Positions 17,254 through 26,590 of a stretch of DNA of 60,419 bases are shown here, piece after piece. The stretch's first letter is position 1, and each line of letters opens with the position of its first letter. Source of the DNA: Synechococcaceae cyanobacterium. Lineage in GTDB: Bacteria > Cyanobacteriota > Cyanobacteriia > PCC-6307 > Cyanobiaceae. A model generated the notes under the pieces. That model was not told the origin of the DNA. It did no database searches and worked only from the letters and a program-made list of their open reading frames with translations. Location of the stretch: contig CANCJV010000023.1 of assembly GCA_947378425.1 (NCBI GenBank), forward strand, positions 1-60,419, read 5' to 3'. A program made the position numbers and the translations under genes.

Positions 17254-18930
17254 ATGACCAGCACCATCCCACTTTCAGGCCCAGAAGAGAACCAAAGCTG
17301 GACCCGCTACTTCGGCTTCAACACCGATGCCAAGGTGATCGGGATCCAGTACATCGTGGTCGCTTTCTTCTTTTTTCTGATCGGTGGCTTCCTCGCCATG
17401 ATCATCCGAGGCGAACTGATCACACCGGCCTCCGATCTCGTCGATCGGACCGTCTACAACGGGCTTTACACGATGCACGGAACGATCATGTTGTTCCTGT
17501 TCATCTTTCCCGTACTCAATGGGCTCAACAACCTGCTGATCCCCACCATGATCGGCGCCCCTGACATGGCTTTCCCGCGACTCAATGCCGTCGCGTTCTG
17601 GCTGGTGCCGATCTTCGGCAGCCTGCTGATCGCCAGCTTCTTCGTGCCAGGCGGGCCCGCTTACTCCGGCTGGTGGTCCTATCCGCCGGTGAGCATCCAG
17701 AACCCGCTCGGCAATCTGATCAGCGGCCAGGGACTCTGGCTGGTGGCCGTGGCCCTCTCCGGTGTGTCCTCGATCATGGCGGCGGTCAATTTCGTCACCA
17801 CGATCCTGCGCATGCGGGCCCCTGGCATGCGCATCTTCCGCATGCCGGTGTTCTGTTGGACGGCCCTTGCCGCCCAGTCTCTGCAGCTGATCGGGCTGCC
17901 CGCCCTGACCGGCGGCGCCGTGATGCTGCTGCTGGACCTCACCGCCGGCACCTCGTTTTACCGGCCAGAGGGAGGTGGTGATCCGGTGCTGTATCAACAC
18001 TTCTTCTGGTTCTATTCACACCCGGCCGTCTATGTGATCATTCTGCCGGTTTTTGGCATCTTTTCAGAGCTGTTTCCCGTTTATTCACGCAAGCCGTTGT
18101 TTGGCTACGTCTATGTAGCCTTGGCCTCCTTCATCATCGTTGGTTTGGGCCTGGTTGTCTGGGTGCACCATTTCTTCCCCAGTGGCGTGCCGGAGTGGAT
18201 GCGCAACCTGTTCATGTTCACGACGATGTTGATCGCCGTTCCCACCGGTGTGAAGGTGTTCGCCTGGCTGGGCACCATCTGGCGCGGCAAGCTGCAGCTC
18301 ACCACGCCGATGCTGTTCTGCCTGGGCGGCCTGATCAACTTTGTGTTCGCGGGCATCACCGGCATCATGCTGGCCACGGTGCCGATCGATATTCACGTCA
18401 ATAACACCTATTTCGTCGTCGGACATTTCCACTACGTGATTTACGGCGCCGCCGTGATGGGCATCTTCGCTGCCATCTACCACTGGTTTCCCAAGTTCAC
18501 CGGCCGCATGCCCTACGAGGGCCTGGGCAAGCTGCACTGCCTGCTCACCTTCGTCGGCGCCAATCTCAACTTCCTGCCCATGCATCCCCTCGGTCTGATG
18601 GGCATGCCGCGTCGGGTGTCCTCCTATGACCCGGAGTTCGCCTTCTGGAACGTGCTCGCCAGTCTGGGGGCCTTTCTGTTGGGGGTTTCGATCATTCCCT
18701 TCCTGCTCAACATGATCAGCTCCTGGGCCCGTGGTCCCCGCGCCACCCACAACCCCTGGAACGCCATCGGCCTGGAATGGCTGCTGCCCTCGCCACCGCC
18801 GGAGGACAACTTCGGCGACCATGTACCCACCGTGATCAGCCGCCCCTACGGCTACGGCCTGGGTGAACCCCTGGTGGAGCACCAGGCCGAGATCGAGAAA
18901 GCGCTCACCCTTGCGGAGGCGACCCGATGA
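17254..18930 (+). CDS. ctaD: Heme-copper oxidase subunit I (ARTO type)
   Basis: This 558-residue polytopic protein carries all the redox-centre ligands: His75 (TMHGTIM) for the low-spin heme, His256 in YSHPAVY, His305/His306 (VHHFF) for CuB, and His391/His393 (GHFHYV) for the two hemes. The cross-link Tyr of the catalytic site is at 260. The proton-channel Glu of the usual HPEVY motif is absent; YSHPAVY at 254-260 is the pattern of A2-type oxidases. It catalyses reduction of O2 to water in the membrane. It is 4 bases after subunit II and its stop overlaps the start of subunit III (ATGA at 18927). Confidence 0.95.
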   Translation: MTSTIPLSGPEENQSWTRYFGFNTDAKVIGIQYIVVAFFFFLIGGFLAMIIRGELITPASDLVDRTVYNGLYTMHGTIMLFLFIFPVLNGLNNLLIPTMIGAPDMAFPRLNAVAFWLVPIFGSLLIASFFVPGGPAYSGWWSYPPVSIQNPLGNLISGQGLWLVAVALSGVSSIMAAVNFVTTILRMRAPGMRIFRMPVFCWTALAAQSLQLIGLPALTGGAVMLLLDLTAGTSFYRPEGGGDPVLYQHFFWFYSHPAVYVIILPVFGIFSELFPVYSRKPLFGYVYVALASFIIVGLGLVVWVHHFFPSGVPEWMRNLFMFTTMLIAVPTGVKVFAWLGTIWRGKLQLTTPMLFCLGGLINFVFAGITGIMLATVPIDIHVNNTYFVVGHFHYVIYGAAVMGIFAAIYHWFPKFTGRMPYEGLGKLHCLLTFVGANLNFLPMHPLGLMGMPRRVSSYDPEFAFWNVLASLGAFLLGVSIIPFLLNMISSWARGPRATHNPWNAIGLEWLLPSPPPEDNFGDHVPTVISRPYGYGLGEPLVEHQAEIEKALTLAEATR

Positions 18931-19529
18931 CCAGCACCCCCATCCCAACCCCCGACCAGGCCGCCAGCCCCGGCGAAGGCCAGCACGCCAGTCACAATCT
19001 CACCGGCTTCATCATTTTTCTCTGCTCCGAGAGCGTCATCTTCCTGGCGTTCTTCAGTGGCTACGCCATCCTGCGCCTCTCCGCCCTCGACTGGCTGCCG
19101 GCCGGCGTGGATGGCCTGGAGTGGCGCACGCCGTTGGTCAACACCGTGGTGCTGGTCTCCAGCTCGATGACGATGGTGGTGGCCGAACACTTCAAAGCCA
19201 AGGAGAAGATCTGGCTCTTCCGCACGTTCTGGTTGCTGACCATGGCGATGGGGGCCTACTTCCTCTATGGCCAGGCCGTGGAATGGAGCGGCCTCAAGTT
19301 CGGCTTCACCTCCGGCACCTTCGGAGGCACCTTCTACCTGCTCACCGGCTTCCACGGGCTGCATGTGGCCACCGGCATTCTGCTGATGGGCCTGATGCTG
19401 ATCAAATCCTTCATCCCCGGCAACTACAACGGCGGCGAAGAAGGTGTGAAAGCCACCTCCCTGTTCTGGCACTTCGTGGATGTGATCTGGATCATCCTGT
19501 TCGTGCTGCTCTATGTCTGGAGAGCCTGA
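18927..19529 (+). CDS. ctaE: Heme-copper oxidase subunit III
   Basis: The 200-residue protein has five membrane helices and the motif TGFHGLHVATGILLMGLML, typical of oxidase subunit III, with the late helix TSLFWHFVDVIWIILFVLLYV. It lacks the first two helices found in larger subunit III proteins, as is usual in bacterial short forms. It stabilises the oxidase core. Its ATG overlaps the stop of subunit I. GMC oxidoreductase 1 follows after only 3 bases, so the oxidase and the flavoproteins are almost certainly in one transcript. Confidence 0.93.
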   Translation: MTSTPIPTPDQAASPGEGQHASHNLTGFIIFLCSESVIFLAFFSGYAILRLSALDWLPAGVDGLEWRTPLVNTVVLVSSSMTMVVAEHFKAKEKIWLFRTFWLLTMAMGAYFLYGQAVEWSGLKFGFTSGTFGGTFYLLTGFHGLHVATGILLMGLMLIKSFIPGNYNGGEEGVKATSLFWHFVDVIWIILFVLLYVWRA

Positions 19530-19532
19530 ACC

Positions 19533-21047
19533 ATGATCATTGACGACAACCACTACGACGTCATCCTGATCGGCAGTGGTGCCGCCGGCGGCACCCTGGT
19601 GAGTGCGCTGGCAGCTGCCGGACATTCGGTCCTGCTGCTGGAACGCGGAGGCGTTCTGCCCCAGGAGGATCAGAACCTTTCCGAGGTGGATCTGTTCCGC
19701 AAGGAGCGCTACCACCCCGACGACAAATGGTTCGGTACCGACGGCGATCCCTTCTCTCCGCAGATGGTGCATGCCATCGGCGGCAACACCAAGATCTGGG
19801 GCGGCGTGCTTGAGCGCATGCGCGAACAGGAGTTCAGCGGCGTCAAGCTGCAGGAAGGCCCCATACCGGACTGGGAACTGCGTTATCAGGATCTGGAGCC
19901 CTGGTATGACCAGGCGGAGCGCCTTTACCACGTTCATGGCGTGGCCGGAGCCGATCCCACCGCCCCCGCCCGTGAAAGCGCCTATCCCGCCGTCCCAAGA
20001 CCCGTGGAGCCGTTCCTGGTGGAACTGCGCGCCGCCCTGGAGCGCCAGGGCCTCCATCCCTACGACCTGCCCCTGAGCTGGTCCGATTCGGCCGTCGATC
20101 CCACCGGCGATGCCGAGCTGTTCGGCGTCAATGCAGTGCGATCCAGCGCCAACGTGGTGGTGAAGGAGAACGCCCGCGTGGTGCAGCTGCACGTCAACCC
20201 CTCCGGCCAGGAAGTGCGAGGCGTTGAGGTGGATATCGCTGGCCAGCGCTGGCTGTTTCAGGGCCATCAGGTGGTGCTCGCCGCCGGCGCGATCGGCACC
20301 CCGGAGATTCTGCTGCGCTCCGCCACCGAGCACCACGCCCGGGGCCTGGCCAACGGCTCCGACCAGGTGGGCCGCAACCTGATGAAACCCCAGCTCACCA
20401 CGATCCTGCAGCTGGCGGCAACCCCCAACTCAGGCCGCTACAGCCGTGGTCACGGCATCACCGACTTCTACTGGGGCGACAAGAACGTCGACTTTCCGCT
20501 CGGTTCGATCCACAACGGCGGCGGCGTCCTGCAGGACGCCCTGTTCGCCGAATCGCCGCCGGTGCTCTCGCTGGTCACACGGCTGCTGCCGGATTTCGGC
20601 ATCGAGCAGCTCGCCTCCCGCTCGATCACCTGGTGGGCGATGAGCGCCGTGCGGCCCGATCCCCACAACCGCGTGCTGCTGCGGGGAAGCCAACTGCAGA
20701 TCCACTACACGCCGAACAACCGCGAAGCCCACGATCGGCTCGTCTACCGCTGGATCGACAGCCTCAAGGCGGTGGAGGCCGATCCCCTCACCCTGGTGGC
20801 CAGAGCGGCCCCCACCCATCCCCGCGGCGAAGCACCTCTGTCGGTGATCGGCGGCGCCTGCGGAACCTGCCGCATGGGTTCGGATCCGGCCACCTCGGTG
20901 GTCAACCTGGAGGGCCGCAGCCATGAAGTACACAACCTCTGGATCGTCGACGCCAGCGTGTTGCCGTCCTGTCCATCGGTGGGCATCGGTCTGACGGTGA
21001 TCGCCAACGCCCTGCGCATCGGCGAAGCGCTGAAGGCATCCCTGTGA
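19533..21047 (+). CDS. GMC-family flavoprotein 1, catalytic residues missing
   Basis: The 504-residue protein begins with the FAD-binding ILIGSGAAGGTLVSALAAAG and ends with a GMC C-terminal domain (GTCRMGSDPATSVVN, then LWIVDASVLPSCPSVG). GMC enzymes oxidise alcohols or sugars using a His and a His/Asn in the C-terminal part. Here the position of the first His (before GTC) is Gly441 and that of the second residue is Gly484. By alignment with GMC 2, both catalytic residues are lost. The five-Cys motif of GMC 2 is also absent. It may be a non-catalytic partner. Its stop overlaps the next start (GTGA). Confidence 0.88.
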   Translation: MIIDDNHYDVILIGSGAAGGTLVSALAAAGHSVLLLERGGVLPQEDQNLSEVDLFRKERYHPDDKWFGTDGDPFSPQMVHAIGGNTKIWGGVLERMREQEFSGVKLQEGPIPDWELRYQDLEPWYDQAERLYHVHGVAGADPTAPARESAYPAVPRPVEPFLVELRAALERQGLHPYDLPLSWSDSAVDPTGDAELFGVNAVRSSANVVVKENARVVQLHVNPSGQEVRGVEVDIAGQRWLFQGHQVVLAAGAIGTPEILLRSATEHHARGLANGSDQVGRNLMKPQLTTILQLAATPNSGRYSRGHGITDFYWGDKNVDFPLGSIHNGGGVLQDALFAESPPVLSLVTRLLPDFGIEQLASRSITWWAMSAVRPDPHNRVLLRGSQLQIHYTPNNREAHDRLVYRWIDSLKAVEADPLTLVARAAPTHPRGEAPLSVIGGACGTCRMGSDPATSVVNLEGRSHEVHNLWIVDASVLPSCPSVGIGLTVIANALRIGEALKASL

Positions 21048-23776
21048 CATTCACCTCTATCTCTGCCGACGTGGTCGACGCCCTCAGTCCCTCCGAAACC
21101 CGGCGCATCGCCGAGCGCGACCACGACGTCGTGCCCTGGAGCCTCTGGGGCAGCTACCTGAGCGAGCGCCAGTGGGGCACCGTGCGGGAGGACTACTCCG
21201 CCGACGGCGACGCCTGGACCTCCTTCCCCCACGACCATGCCCGCTCCCGCGTCTATCGCTGGGGTGAAGACGGCCTGCTGGGCCTCTGCGACGAACAGTG
21301 CCGCCTCTGTTTCTCACTGGCCCTCTGGAATGGCGCCGATCCGATCCTCAAGGAGCGGCCCTTCGGCCTGGGCAATCCGGAAGGCAACCACGGCGAAGAC
21401 CTCAAGGACTATTTCTTCCATCTCGCCAACACGCCCACCCACAGCTTCATGCGGGCGCTCTACAAGTACCCGCAGCGAGCGTTCCCCTATGAGGATCTGC
21501 TGGCGGAGAACGGCCGTCGCGGACGTGATCAGGCCGAATACGAACTGATCGACACCGGCATCTTCAACGAGAACCGCTACTTCGATGTCGTCATCGAGTA
21601 CGCCAAGGCCGGACCGGAAGATCTGCTGATCCGGATCAGGGCCACCAACCGCGGCCCCGACCCCGCACCCCTGACCCTCTTGCCCAGCCTGTGGCTACGC
21701 AACACCTGGCGCTGGGGCTATCCCGATGAAGTCGAGCACCAGATCACCCTGGCAGCCCCAGCTGACAACGATCCCGGCAGCGATGCCGTCGTCACCGATC
21801 TCATCCCTCATCTGGGGATCTATCAGCTCGACTGCCGGGAGCCCGGCACCTGGATCTTCACCGACAACGAAACCAACAGCGAGCGACTCTGGGGCCAACC
21901 CAACCCCACGCCTTTCCAGAAGGACGGCTTCCATCGCCACGTGATCAACGGCGAAGCCGGTGCGGTGAACCCAGACCTGCACGGCAGCAAGGCCGCCCGG
22001 CTGGTGCAGCACACCCTGGCCGCCGGCGAGGAGTGGGTGCTGGAGCTGCGCCTGCGCCGTGTCGATGCTCCCGCCCAGAACACCGACCAGCCGGCTTCGG
22101 ATCCGTTCGCGGATTTCACCGCGATCTTCGCCGAGCGCGAGCAGGAGTGGCTGGAGTACTTCGAGCAACACGTGCCGGGCCTGTCCGAGGACGACCGCCG
22201 CATCCATCTGGCCGGCACTGCCGGCCTGCTCTGGTGCAAGAAGTACTACGGCTGGAGTGTGCTGCGCTGGCTCGAAGGGGACCCCACCGGCACCCCTCCC
22301 CCCAGCGAACGCCAGCACACCCAGAACGCCTACTGGAAACGGCTGCACGCCCACGACGTGATCTCGATGCCGGACTGCTGGGAGTACCCCTACTTCTGCC
22401 AGTGGGATCTGATGTTCCACTCGGTGGCCTTCGCCGTCTTCGATCCGGCCACGGCCAAGGAGCAGTGCATGCTGCTGCGCAAACCCCACTACACCGCCCC
22501 CAACGCCCAGACGCCGGCCTACGAGTGGGCCCTCTCCGATCCCAATCCGCCGATCGGCGCCTGGGCGGCGATGCGCATCTATCAGATCGATCGCAAGCAA
22601 ACCGACGCCCCCGACCTGGGCTTTCTGCGCGCGGCTCTGCGCAAGCTGATCCTGGAATACGGCTGGTGGGCCAACCGCAACGACCGCTCCGGTGACAACG
22701 TCTTCGAGGGGGGGTTCCTGGGCCTCGACAACATCGCCGTCTTCGATCGGCGCTTCCCCCTCGCCGATGGCAGCATCATCGAGCAGTGCGACGGCACCGC
22801 CTGGATGGCCTCCCTCAGCCTCAACCTGCTGCAGATCGCCGTGGAACTGAGCCGTGAGGAGCCGGAGTATGCCGACATCTGCGAGCGCTTCGTCGTCGAT
22901 TTCGTGCAGCTGGCGATCGGCCTCAACAACCCCTCCGGCCGCAACTATCTCAACTGGGACGAAGAGGACGGCTTCTATTACGACGTGATCAAACGGCCTG
23001 ACGGCAGTGTTGACTACCTGCGCACCCGCTCGCTCTCGGGCCTGGTGCCCCTGCTGGCGGTGCAGAGCTTCGACATCGACACCGTGCAACGGCTACCGAT
23101 GCTCGACGTCACCCACACCCTGGCCTGGTTCACCCACGAACGCACCACTCCCTCCTGGATGGTGCACAACCTGGGGATCTGGAACAACGACCGGGTGCTG
23201 TTCACCCTCGTGCCCAGAGAGCGCCTGCAACGCATCTGCGAACGCCTCTTCGATGAGGAGGAGTTTCTCTCTCCCTACGGCATCCGCTCCCTCTCCAAGG
23301 TGTATGAGAAGCACCCCTACACCTACACCGAAGGCAGCCAGAGCCAGACCCTCACCTACAGCCCCGCCGACAGCCCGGTGGCGATGTTCGGTGGCAACTC
23401 CAACTGGCGCGGTCCGGTGTGGATGCCGATGAACTTCCTGTTGATCGAATCGCTGCAGAAGTTCGCCCATTTCTACGGCGACAGCTTCAAGGTGGAGTTC
23501 CCCAGCCGCTCCGGCAACTGGATCACGCTCTGGCAGGCCTCCCTCGAGCTGGAGAAGCGACTGGTGGGCCTCTTCCGCCGCGACAGCCAGGGACGCCGCC
23601 CCTTCAACGGAAATGTGGAGACGTTCCAGAACGATCCCCACTGGCGCGATCTGATCCTGTTCAACGAGTACTTCCACGGCGACAATGGCAGCGGCGTCGG
23701 CGCCTCCCACCAGACCGGCTGGAGCGCCATGGTCTGCAAGATGCTCAACCAGCTCTCCCGCTACCCCGACGGCTGA
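21044..23776 (+). CDS. GH63/MGH1-like alpha-glucosidase
   Basis: A GTG overlapping the GMC 1 stop begins a 910-residue protein. It resembles the bacterial MGH1-like/GH63 glycoside hydrolases, which share an (alpha/alpha)6 barrel with mannosyl-oligosaccharide glucosidase. Visible features are GTVREDYSADGDAWTSFPHD near the N-terminus, SMPDCWEYPYFCQWDLMFHS in the barrel, and NSNWRGPVWMPMNFLLIES near the C-terminal acid. It contains no signal peptide, so it probably acts in the cytosol on an alpha-glucoside or glucosyl-glycerol-like compound; substrate unknown. It lies between the two GMC genes, 104 bases before GMC 2. Confidence 0.88.
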   Translation: MTFTSISADVVDALSPSETRRIAERDHDVVPWSLWGSYLSERQWGTVREDYSADGDAWTSFPHDHARSRVYRWGEDGLLGLCDEQCRLCFSLALWNGADPILKERPFGLGNPEGNHGEDLKDYFFHLANTPTHSFMRALYKYPQRAFPYEDLLAENGRRGRDQAEYELIDTGIFNENRYFDVVIEYAKAGPEDLLIRIRATNRGPDPAPLTLLPSLWLRNTWRWGYPDEVEHQITLAAPADNDPGSDAVVTDLIPHLGIYQLDCREPGTWIFTDNETNSERLWGQPNPTPFQKDGFHRHVINGEAGAVNPDLHGSKAARLVQHTLAAGEEWVLELRLRRVDAPAQNTDQPASDPFADFTAIFAEREQEWLEYFEQHVPGLSEDDRRIHLAGTAGLLWCKKYYGWSVLRWLEGDPTGTPPPSERQHTQNAYWKRLHAHDVISMPDCWEYPYFCQWDLMFHSVAFAVFDPATAKEQCMLLRKPHYTAPNAQTPAYEWALSDPNPPIGAWAAMRIYQIDRKQTDAPDLGFLRAALRKLILEYGWWANRNDRSGDNVFEGGFLGLDNIAVFDRRFPLADGSIIEQCDGTAWMASLSLNLLQIAVELSREEPEYADICERFVVDFVQLAIGLNNPSGRNYLNWDEEDGFYYDVIKRPDGSVDYLRTRSLSGLVPLLAVQSFDIDTVQRLPMLDVTHTLAWFTHERTTPSWMVHNLGIWNNDRVLFTLVPRERLQRICERLFDEEEFLSPYGIRSLSKVYEKHPYTYTEGSQSQTLTYSPADSPVAMFGGNSNWRGPVWMPMNFLLIESLQKFAHFYGDSFKVEFPSRSGNWITLWQASLELEKRLVGLFRRDSQGRRPFNGNVETFQNDPHWRDLILFNEYFHGDNGSGVGASHQTGWSAMVCKMLNQLSRYPDG

Positions 23777-23880
23777 GTCCTCCCGGTAACGGTCCGGTGT
23801 GGCATCGGGCTGCTGCACGCCCAAACGGACGCCTTGCTTCGTTGCTCTCCGCCCAGCTCACACCCGCTGCCATCACCACC

Positions 23881-25536
23881 ATGAGCTCCCCGTCCCCCAG
23901 CGCCGCTTCCGTCTCCGCCGCGATCGCAGGTCCGAGCTTCCACTCCTCGCCCCTGCCTGAAGCGGCCCAGCTACAGGTCGCAAACGGCGCTCACTTCGAC
24001 GTGGTGATCATCGGCAGCGGTGCCGGTGGCGGCACCCTGGCCCGCCATCTGGCCGCCACCGGCCTGAAGGTGCTGGTGCTGGAGCGGGGCGACTGGCTGC
24101 CTCAGGAACCGCAGAACTGGGATGCCGACGCGGTGTTCCAGCAGAACCGCTACGTCTCGAAGGATCCCTGGCTCGACAAGCACGGCAAGGCCTTCCAGCC
24201 CGGCAGCCATTACTTCGTCGGTGGCGCCACCAAGATGTACGGCGCCGCCCACTTCCGCCTGCGCCAGCAGGATTTCGAGGAACTCGCCCACTTCGACGGC
24301 AGCTCGCCGGCCTGGCCGCTGCGCTATTCGGACTTCGAGCCCTGGTATCAGAAGGCCGAAGAGATGTATCACGTGCACGGCCAGCGCGGTGAGGATCCCA
24401 CCGAGCCGCCCTGCAGCGGCCCCTATCCCCATCCGCCGGTGGCCCACGAGCCTCGCATGCAGAAGCTGGTCGACGACCTGCGCTCCGCTGGGCTCCATCC
24501 CTTCCATGCCCCCAGCGGCGTGATGCTCGATGAGGCCAACCTGGCCTTCAGCCGCTGCCGCAAGTGCAACTGCTGCGATGGTTTCCCCTGCCTGGTGCAC
24601 GCCAAGTCAGATGCGGAGGTGCTGGGGATGCGGCCGGCCCTGGCGTCGACCAATGTGTCGCTGCTGACCCGGGCCCAGGTGAAACGCCTGGTCACCGATG
24701 AATCCGGCCGCACCGTCAAAGCCGTGGAGCTGGAGCGTGACGGCGAACCGCTGACCGTCAGTGGCGATGTGGTGGTGGTGAGCTGTGGCGCCGCCAACAG
24801 CGCCCGGCTGCTGCTGATGTCGGCCAACGACAGCCATCCCCGCGGCCTGGCCAACGGCTCCGACCAGGTGGGCCGCCACTACATGTTCCACAACAGCAAG
24901 GCGATGGTGGCCCTGGCCCACGAGCCGAACCACACCGTCTTCCAGAAAACGGTGTCGATCAACGACTGGTATCTCGGGGATGCCGACTTCGACTACCCGA
25001 TGGGCAACATCCAGATGACGGGCAAGACCAGCGGCACGATCATGAAGGGCTATGCCCCGCTGGAGACCTTCCTGATGCCGGGCTGGAGCATGGACAAGAT
25101 CGCCGAGCACGCGATCGACTTCTGGATCTCGAGTGAAGATCTCCCCGATCCCGACAACCGGGTGACGGTGACCAGCACAGGACAGATCCAGCTCAGCTAC
25201 ACCCCCAACAACCTCACCGCCTCAGCGCGTCTGGTGAGCCGCCTGGAGGGCATGCTCGATCGCCTCTATCTGCGCAACCATCTGGTGGAGCGCCAGATCT
25301 ACATCGCCAACAGCATGGGGATCGCCGCCGTGGGTCACCAGGCCGGCACCTGTCGCTTCGGCAGCGATCCGGCCAGCTCGGTGCTGGATCTCAACTGCAA
25401 AGCCCACGAACTCGACAACCTCTATGTCGTCGACACCAGCTTCATGCCGACGATCGGCGCCGTGAACCCCTCGCTCACCGCCATCGCCAACGCCCTGCGG
25501 GTGGGCACCCATCTGGTGGAGCGGCTGAAGGGTTGA
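23881..25536 (+). CDS. GMC-family oxidoreductase 2 with five-cysteine motif
   Basis: The 551-residue protein has the FAD motif VVIIGSGAGGGTLARHLAATG at about residues 40-60, ALERG-like VLERGDWLP, and a GMC C-terminal domain. The catalytic His486 (GHQAGTC) and Asn529 (AVNPSLT) are present. A CxxCxCCxxxxC motif (Cys226, 229, 231, 232, 237) sits between the FAD and substrate domains. In some bacterial FAD-dependent sugar dehydrogenases cysteines in this region hold an Fe-S cluster that passes electrons to a respiratory carrier; equivalence here is inferred. The frame is open far upstream, but the ATG at 23881 gives the right N-terminus. No signal peptide is evident, only an Ala/Ser-rich leader. 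Confidence 0.88.
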   Translation: MSSPSPSAASVSAAIAGPSFHSSPLPEAAQLQVANGAHFDVVIIGSGAGGGTLARHLAATGLKVLVLERGDWLPQEPQNWDADAVFQQNRYVSKDPWLDKHGKAFQPGSHYFVGGATKMYGAAHFRLRQQDFEELAHFDGSSPAWPLRYSDFEPWYQKAEEMYHVHGQRGEDPTEPPCSGPYPHPPVAHEPRMQKLVDDLRSAGLHPFHAPSGVMLDEANLAFSRCRKCNCCDGFPCLVHAKSDAEVLGMRPALASTNVSLLTRAQVKRLVTDESGRTVKAVELERDGEPLTVSGDVVVVSCGAANSARLLLMSANDSHPRGLANGSDQVGRHYMFHNSKAMVALAHEPNHTVFQKTVSINDWYLGDADFDYPMGNIQMTGKTSGTIMKGYAPLETFLMPGWSMDKIAEHAIDFWISSEDLPDPDNRVTVTSTGQIQLSYTPNNLTASARLVSRLEGMLDRLYLRNHLVERQIYIANSMGIAAVGHQAGTCRFGSDPASSVLDLNCKAHELDNLYVVDTSFMPTIGAVNPSLTAIANALRVGTHLVERLKG

Positions 25537-25541
25537 GCCAG

Positions 25542-25560
25542 CCGCCCCGGGTGGGGGCGG
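25542..25560 (+). terminator. Hairpin at the end of the oxidase operon
   Basis: CCGCCCC and GGGGCGG pair over 7 bases around a 5-base loop, six bases after the GMC 2 stop codon. There is no T tract, but position and strength fit termination of the oxidase-GMC transcript. Confidence 0.55.
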
Positions 25561-25727
25561 ACTGAGGGCCAGATGGGATCGAAGCTGGCACCCTGGAGCC
25601 GCAGCGAAGGCGGCCGGATGTTCCAGCGGCTTCGACGGGAAGGCCCTGCCCTGATCGTGGGGCAGGCTGGTTAAGGGGTGCTGCGCCGCCCTGCTCGCTC
25701 CGGACCTGGGCTCTGGATCTGCGTTCC

Positions 25728-26590
25728 TTGAACCTGCACTCTCCCCATCGGCGCGCCGTCAAGTCCGCAGGCGCCGGGCTGCTGCACCACCCTGAGCAGC
25801 GGGTGCTGGTGGCTCTGAGCGCCGCCTGGGCCCTGACGGCTGGCTGGTTTCTGTTCTGGCCCGTGCCCACCGAGGTGATCGGCCGGGGCGTGGTGATCGT
25901 GCCCGGCGGCGCCACCGTGATCGATGCGCGGCCGAGGGCCAGATTCTCGACCTGCCGGTGCGGGTGGGAGAAGAGGTGAAGCGGGGCCAACCCCTGATCC
26001 GCCTCTACCTGCCAACCCTGGAGCAGGAGCTGCGCCGTCAGGAGAAGGATCTGGCCGAACTGATCCACATCAACGCCGATCTCGACCGGCGTGATCGCGA
26101 ACGACTGGCCTCGGCCGGGCGCCTGCGCGATACGGCCCTGGCCAAACTCGAAGTCGACCGCCAGCGCTTGGAAGCCCTGCGTGGCATCTATGACCAGAAG
26201 GTGGCCGATTTCCGCCATCTGGCCCACCGCGAAGTGGTGGCCCCCCTGGCCCAGGAGGTGGTGGCCAGCGAAGACCGAGCCATCCAGCTGGGCAACAGCG
26301 TCGCCGACGTCGGCATCCGCGAACGGGAGGCGATCGACGTCTGGGAGAAGGTGAAGCTGGACGTCGACACCGAAGCCCAGAGGCGGCGCTACGCCATCGA
26401 CGATGCCCGGCGCTCCGTCAAGGTCACAGTTCCCGCCTGAGTGATGACGGCACGCTGCTCGCTGATCGCGAGGGGCGCATTCTCGATCTGCAGGTGGTGC
26501 GCGGCCAGACCGTCAAACCGGGTGAACGGCTTGGCACCCTCGGCAACCGCAACGGCGAAGCCTTGCAGGCCGTGGCCTTCCATCGCCCCG
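25728..26590 (+). pseudogene. HlyD-type export adaptor (NHLP/bacteriocin-system like), broken and truncated
   Basis: A TTG at 25728 opens a membrane-fusion protein: LLHHPEQRVLVALSAAW, a membrane helix, then PTEVIGRGVVIVPGGATVI. A one-base loss near 25930 shifts the frame; the next frame reads AEGQILDLPVRVGEEVKRG, a long coiled coil, to about 26420. A second shift there leads to LLADREGRILDLQVVRGQTV, then GEALQAVAFHRP, at which point the gene stops abruptly near 26585 and becomes antisense TolC sequence. The lipoyl-like halves and coiled coil identify the family. The PTEVIGRG/QTVKPGERLGTLG style is that of adaptors of NHLP leader-peptide export systems (inference). The missing 3' part and the expected ABC exporter are absent. 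Confidence 0.75.
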
